Shown here: positions 60,159 to 64,000 of the stretch, piece after piece | Layout: every line of letters begins with the position of its first letter | Numbering within the stretch: position 1 is the stretch's first letter | NCBI RefSeq assembly: GCF_014268935.2 | Contig: NZ_JABWRJ020000003.1 | Span: 1,107,501-1,171,500, forward strand | Length of the DNA: 64,000 nt | DNA from: Pseudomonas peradeniyensis | GTDB taxonomy: Bacteria; Pseudomonadota; Gammaproteobacteria; Pseudomonadales; Pseudomonadaceae | Direction: 5' to 3' | Notes under the pieces: model-generated | Database searches by the model: none | Told to the model about the DNA's origin: nothing | The model's input: only the letters and a program-made list of their open reading frames with translations | Translations under genes and position numbers: made by a program

Positions 60159-61108
60159 CATGCCTGTGATTTGCGCGCGGCATGCCATTGCTGGCGTGCG
60201 CTGTCGTCGTGGAAGCTCCAGGCGACCATGCGGCTCTGCTTCTGCCCCTGGCCCATCTCGACGATGCGCAGGGCCTTCACCCCGGCCTTCTTCAAGGCCG
60301 CCTCGATGCCCGGCAGGTTGCTGGCCTTGGATGCCAGGCTGGTGAACCACAGCACCTGGGCCGCGTACTGCACGCTTTCAGCGACCAGTTGGCTGACAAA
60401 GCGGATCTCGCCACCTTCGCACCACAGTTCATTGTTCTGCCCGCCAAAGTTCAGTACTGGCAGCTTGCGCTTGGGGTCCTGCTTGCCGAGGTTCTTCCAC
60501 TTGCGCTGGCTGCCACGGGTGGCTTCATCACGGGAGGCGTGGAACGGCGGGTTGCACAGGGTGACGTCGAAGCGTTCGTCGGCCTGCAGCAGGCCACTGA
60601 GAATATGCCTGGGCTGCGCTTGCTGGCGCAGGCTGATGGCCTTGTCGAGCTTGTTGGCCTGGACGATGGCCTTGGCCGAGGCCAGGGCCACGCCGTCGAT
60701 GTCGGAGCCGGTGAAGCGCCAGCGGTAGTCGCTGTGGCCGAGCAGGGGGTAGATGCAGTTGGCGCCGACGCCGATATCCAGGGCGCGCACCGGGGCGCCA
60801 CGGGGGATCTCGCCGCCGTTGTCCTCGGCCAGCAGGTCGGCCAGCACGTGGATGTAGTCGGCCCGGCCAGGGATTGGCGGGCACAGGTAGTCGGCCGGGA
60901 TGTCCCAGTGCTGGATGCCGTACTGGGCCTTGAGCAGGGCGCGGTTGAACACACGCACGGCCTCGGGGTTGGCAAAGTCGATGCTGGGCTTGCCATAGGG
61001 ATTTGTAATGGTGAAGCGGGCCAGGTCAGGGTGTGCCTTGATCAGCGCGGGAAAGTCGTAGCGGCCCTGGTGGCGGTTGCGTGGGTGCAGGGTAGGTTTC
61101 TGAGTCAT
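60158..61108 (-). CDS. rlmF: 23S rRNA A1618 N6-methyltransferase RlmF
   Basis: 316 aa. The SAM-binding start RALDIGVGANCIYPLLG and the catalytic N6-adenine motif NPPFHAS are present. The start MTQKPTLHPRNRHQGRYDF at 61108 is the family's; upstream in-frame codons are REP sequence. Convergent with hupN. Confidence 0.94.
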   Translation of the reverse strand: MTQKPTLHPRNRHQGRYDFPALIKAHPDLARFTITNPYGKPSIDFANPEAVRVFNRALLKAQYGIQHWDIPADYLCPPIPGRADYIHVLADLLAEDNGGEIPRGAPVRALDIGVGANCIYPLLGHSDYRWRFTGSDIDGVALASAKAIVQANKLDKAISLRQQAQPRHILSGLLQADERFDVTLCNPPFHASRDEATRGSQRKWKNLGKQDPKRKLPVLNFGGQNNELWCEGGEIRFVSQLVAESVQYAAQVLWFTSLASKASNLPGIEAALKKAGVKALRIVEMGQGQKQSRMVAWSFHDDSARQQWHAARKSQA

Positions 61109-61128
61109 GGTTTGGTCCCGGAAAGCAC

Positions 61129-61200
61129 CGCGGGGCAAGCCCGCTCCCACGTTCTCTCCCCTGTAGTGAGGGATAGCGTGGGAGCGGGCTTGCCCCGCGA
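61129..61200. repeat. REP pair between valS and rlmF
   Basis: CGCGGGGCAAGCCCGCTCCC (from 61129) and its inverse (ending 61200) with a 27-bp spacer. A GGGGAGAG/AGGGAT stretch fills the spacer. Confidence 0.85.
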
Positions 61201-61215
61201 TGGCTTCACTGAATA

Positions 61216-64000
61216 TTACAGCGCAGCAATCCGCGCATGCTGCTCGGTGAAGTTGGCCAGGGCCTGCTCCGACTCGGCCAGCTTGGCGCGTTCCTTCTCG
61301 ATCACCGCAGGCGGTGCCTTGTCGACGAAGGCGGCGTTGGACAGCTTGCCACCGACGCGCTGGACCTCGCCCTGCAGGCGCTGGATCTCCTTGCTCAGGC
61401 GCGCAAGCTCCGCGTCCTTGTCGATCAGGCCGGCCATCGGTACCAGCACCTGCAGGTCACCCACCAGCGCGGTGGCCGACAGCGGCGCTTCGTCCTGCTC
61501 GCCGAGCACGGTGAACGACTCGACCTTGGCCAGTTTCTTCAGCAGGGCTTCGTTTTCCTGCAGGCGGCGCTGGTCGTCGGCGTTGGCGTTCTTCAGGAAC
61601 AGCGGCAGCGGCTTGCCCGGGCCGATGTTCATCTCGGCGCGGATGTTGCGCAGGCCCACCATCAGCTCCTTGAGCCACTCGATGTCGCCTTCGGCGGCGG
61701 CGTCGATGCGGCTTTCGTTCGCTTCAGGCCACGGCTGCAGCATGATGGTCTTGCCTTCGATGCCGGCCAGCGGCGCGATGCGCTGCCAGATCTCTTCGGT
61801 GATGAACGGCATGAACGGGTGCGCCAGGCGCAGGGCGACTTCCAGCACGCGCACCAGGGTGCGACGGGTGCCGCGGGCGCGCTCGACCGGGGCGTTCTCG
61901 TCCCACAGCACCGGCTTGGACAGCTCCAGGTACCAGTCGCAGTACTGGTTCCAGATGAACTCGTACAGCGCCTGGCTGGCCAGGTCGAAGCGGAACTGCT
62001 CGAGCTGGCGGGTAACCTCGGCTTCGGTGCGCTGCAGCTGCGAGATGATCCAGCGGTCGGCCAGCGACAGCTCGTAGGCCTCGCCGTTCTGGCCGCAGTC
62101 CTCGCCCTTGTCCAGCACGTAGCGGGCGGCGTTCCAGATCTTGTTGCAGAAGTTGCGGTAGCCTTCGACGCGGCCCATGTCGAACTTGATGTCACGACCG
62201 GTGGAGGCCAGCGAGCAGAAGGTGAAGCGCAGGGCGTCGGTGCCGTAGCTGGCGATGCCTTCAGGGAACTCGGCCTTGGTCTGCTTGGCGATCTTCTCGG
62301 CAAGTTTCGGCTGCATCATGCCGCTGGTGCGTTTTTCCAGCAGGGCGTCGAGGGTGATGCCGTCGACGATGTCCAGCGGGTCGAGGACGTTGCCCTTGGA
62401 CTTGGACATCTTCTGGCCCTGGCCGTCGCGGACCAGACCGTGCACGTAGACGGTCTTGAACGGTACCTGCGGGGTGCCGTCCTCGTTCTTGATCAGGTGC
62501 ATCGTCAGCATGATCATCCGGGCGACCCAGAAGAAGATGATGTCGAAGCCTGTGACCAGTACGTCGGTGGAGTGGAATTTCTTCAGGAACTCGGTCTGCT
62601 CCGGCCAGCCCAGGGTGGAGAAGGTCCACAGGCCCGAGCTGAACCAGGTGTCGAGCACGTCGTCGTCCTGGCGCAGTTTCACCTCGCTGCCCAGGTTGTG
62701 CTTGGCGCGCACTTCGGCCTCGTCGCGGCCAACGTAGACCTGGCCGGCCTCGTCATACCAGGCCGGGATGCGGTGGCCCCACCACAGCTGGCGGCTGATG
62801 CACCAGTCCTGGATGTCGCGCATCCAGGAGAAGTACATGTTCTCGTACTGCTTGGGCACGAACTGGATGCGGCCGTCTTCCACGGCGGCGATGGCAGGCT
62901 CGGCCAGCGGCTTGGTGGAGACATACCACTGGTCGGTCAGCCACGGCTCGATGACGGTGCCCGAACGGTCGCCCTTCGGTACCTTCAGGGCGTGGTCGTC
63001 GATGCTGACCAGCAGGCCCTGGGCGTCCAGGTCGGCGACCATCTGCTTGCGCGCGACGAAGCGGTCGAGGCCGGCGTACTGGGCCGGCAGCGAGGTGTCG
63101 ATACCTTCGTTGACGCTGCCGTCGAGGTTGAACGCCTGCACGGCGGCCAGCACGGTGGCGTTCTTGTCGAAGATATTGAGCAGCGGCAGGTTGTGGCGCT
63201 TGCCGACTTCATAGTCGTTGAAGTCGTGGGCCGGGGTGATCTTCACGCAGCCGGTGCCGAACTCGGGGTCGCAGTAGTCGTCGGCGACGATCGGGATGCG
63301 ACGGCCGACCAGCGGCAGTTCGACGAACTTGCCGATCAGCGCCTGGTAGCGCTCGTCGGTCGGGTTGACGGCGACAGCGACGTCACCGAGCAGGGTTTCC
63401 GGACGGGTGGTGGCGACCACCAGATGGTCCTTGCCTTCGGCGGTCTTGGCGCCGTCGGCCAGCGGGTAGCGCAGGTTCCACAGGTGGCCCTTCTCGTCGT
63501 GGTTCTCCACTTCGAGGTCGGAAATCGCCGTGTGCAGCTTGGTGTCCCAGTTGACCAGGCGCTTGCCGCGGTAGATCAGGCCGTCTTCGTGCAGGCGCAC
63601 GAAGGCTTCCTTGACCGCTTCGGACAGGCCGTCGTCCATGGTGAAGCGCTCGCGGCTCCAGTCCACCGACGAGCCCAGGCGGCGGATCTGGCGGCTGATG
63701 TTGCCGCCCGATTGATCCTTCCACTCCCAGACCTTCTCCAGGAACTTCTCACGACCCAGGTCGTGACGGTTCTGGCCCTTGGCCTCGAGCTGGCGCTCCA
63801 CCAGCATCTGGGTGGCGATACCGGCGTGGTCGGTGCCCGGCTGCCACAGGGTGTCGCGACCCTGCATGCGGCGGAAGCGGATCAGCGCGTCCATGATCGC
63901 GTTGTTGAAACCGTGGCCCATGTGCAGGCTGCCGGTCACGTTCGGCGGCGGGATCATGATGGTGTAGGACTCGCCTGCACCTTGTGGAGCGAAATAGTTC
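61216..64000 (-). CDS. valS: Valyl-tRNA synthetase (partial, 5' end outside window)
   Basis: About 928 residues are visible, nearly the full length (about 948). Class Ia signatures are the HIGH variant NVTGSLHMGHGFNNA near the right edge and the KMSKSKGN motif in GQKMSKSKGNVLDP. There is the editing domain with TTRPETLLGD and the C-terminal coiled-coil arm (KEIQRLQGEVQRVGGKL, RAKLAESEQALANFTEQ). The reading frame stays open upstream of the ATG at 63957 (NYFAPQGAGESYTIM), so that ATG is internal. It charges tRNA(Val). Confidence 0.97.
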   Translation of the reverse strand, partial: NYFAPQGAGESYTIMIPPPNVTGSLHMGHGFNNAIMDALIRFRRMQGRDTLWQPGTDHAGIATQMLVERQLEAKGQNRHDLGREKFLEKVWEWKDQSGGNISRQIRRLGSSVDWSRERFTMDDGLSEAVKEAFVRLHEDGLIYRGKRLVNWDTKLHTAISDLEVENHDEKGHLWNLRYPLADGAKTAEGKDHLVVATTRPETLLGDVAVAVNPTDERYQALIGKFVELPLVGRRIPIVADDYCDPEFGTGCVKITPAHDFNDYEVGKRHNLPLLNIFDKNATVLAAVQAFNLDGSVNEGIDTSLPAQYAGLDRFVARKQMVADLDAQGLLVSIDDHALKVPKGDRSGTVIEPWLTDQWYVSTKPLAEPAIAAVEDGRIQFVPKQYENMYFSWMRDIQDWCISRQLWWGHRIPAWYDEAGQVYVGRDEAEVRAKHNLGSEVKLRQDDDVLDTWFSSGLWTFSTLGWPEQTEFLKKFHSTDVLVTGFDIIFFWVARMIMLTMHLIKNEDGTPQVPFKTVYVHGLVRDGQGQKMSKSKGNVLDPLDIVDGITLDALLEKRTSGMMQPKLAEKIAKQTKAEFPEGIASYGTDALRFTFCSLASTGRDIKFDMGRVEGYRNFCNKIWNAARYVLDKGEDCGQNGEAYELSLADRWIISQLQRTEAEVTRQLEQFRFDLASQALYEFIWNQYCDWYLELSKPVLWDENAPVERARGTRRTLVRVLEVALRLAHPFMPFITEEIWQRIAPLAGIEGKTIMLQPWPEANESRIDAAAEGDIEWLKELMVGLRNIRAEMNIGPGKPLPLFLKNANADDQRRLQENEALLKKLAKVESFTVLGEQDEAPLSATALVGDLQVLVPMAGLIDKDAELARLSKEIQRLQGEVQRVGGKLSNAAFVDKAPPAVIEKERAKLAESEQALANFTEQHARIAAL

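Noticed and set aside
63957..64000. ATG at 63957 as the valS start
   Set aside because: Residues upstream (NYFAPQGAGESYTI) are conserved ValRS sequence, so the gene continues beyond the window.

Overview
The window is a chromosomal segment of a fluorescent pseudomonad, most likely of the Pseudomonas putida group. The evidence is the high GC content, OprD-family porin, RoxSR, ttg2/mla cluster, rpoN-hpf-ptsN-rapZ-npr block, Fur-associated fagA-fumC-orfX-sodA operon and repeated GGGGCAAGCCCGCTCCCAC-type REP pairs. Nearly all genes are core Pseudomonas genes in familiar order. The accessory or odd parts are 10.5-12.5 kb, 14.9-16.0 kb, 38.5-39.3 kb and 54.5-55.5 kb.

Layout. 1-7.4 kb (minus): a dipeptide uptake locus with three DppA-type binding proteins, an OprD-family porin (OpdP-like) and the start of dppB, with GC-rich stem-loops between the genes. 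7.7-10.4 kb: a SIMPL-domain periplasmic protein and the redox two-component pair roxS-roxR. 10.5-12.5 kb (minus): a 62-aa protein and a 544-aa protein with a zinc-phospholipase-C-like HxxxDxxxxxH motif, behind a near-consensus LexA (SOS) box that sits on the predicted promoter. 12.6-14.9 kb: an AEC-family transporter and AroP. 14.9-16.0 kb: gene-free, packed with repeats. 16.0-17.9 kb (minus): a carboxymuconolactone-decarboxylase-family protein, a Na/Ca exchanger-like protein and a small RlpA-like lipoprotein. 18-21.2 kb (minus): gatCAB. Divergent from it, 21.4-32.4 kb: mreBCD-maf-rng-yhdP-nitrilase-tldD. 32.6-34.5 kb: darP (minus) and pmbA/tldE (plus).

34.7-38.5 kb: Fur box, then fagA-fumC-orfX-sodA and a ZIP metal transporter. 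This is the iron-starvation set in which Fe-independent fumarase and Mn superoxide dismutase replace iron enzymes. 38.6-39.3 kb: a toxin-antitoxin pair behind a perfect 28-bp palindrome. 39.4-46.4 kb (minus): kdsD-kdsC-lptC-lptA-lptB, then rpoN-hpf-ptsN-rapZ-npr, linking LPS precursor supply and export with the nitrogen PTS and sigma-54. 46.6-54.5 kb (plus): mlaFEDCB-ibaG-murA-hisG-hisD-hisC, covering outer-membrane lipid transport, the first peptidoglycan step and histidine synthesis.

54.5-55.5 kb holds a second pair of the roughly 295-bp repeat seen at 15 kb. 55.5-64 kb: a FadR-type regulator with an MFS transporter, an NTF2-like protein, a GIY-YIG protein, yejK/ndpA, an HU gene (hupN-like), rlmF and most of valS, which runs off the right edge. 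No rRNA, tRNA, CRISPR array or complete insertion sequence was seen. The observations most worth following are the SOS-box/PLC-like locus, the four-copy structured repeat with compensatory stem changes, and the apparent ATT start codon of mreC.
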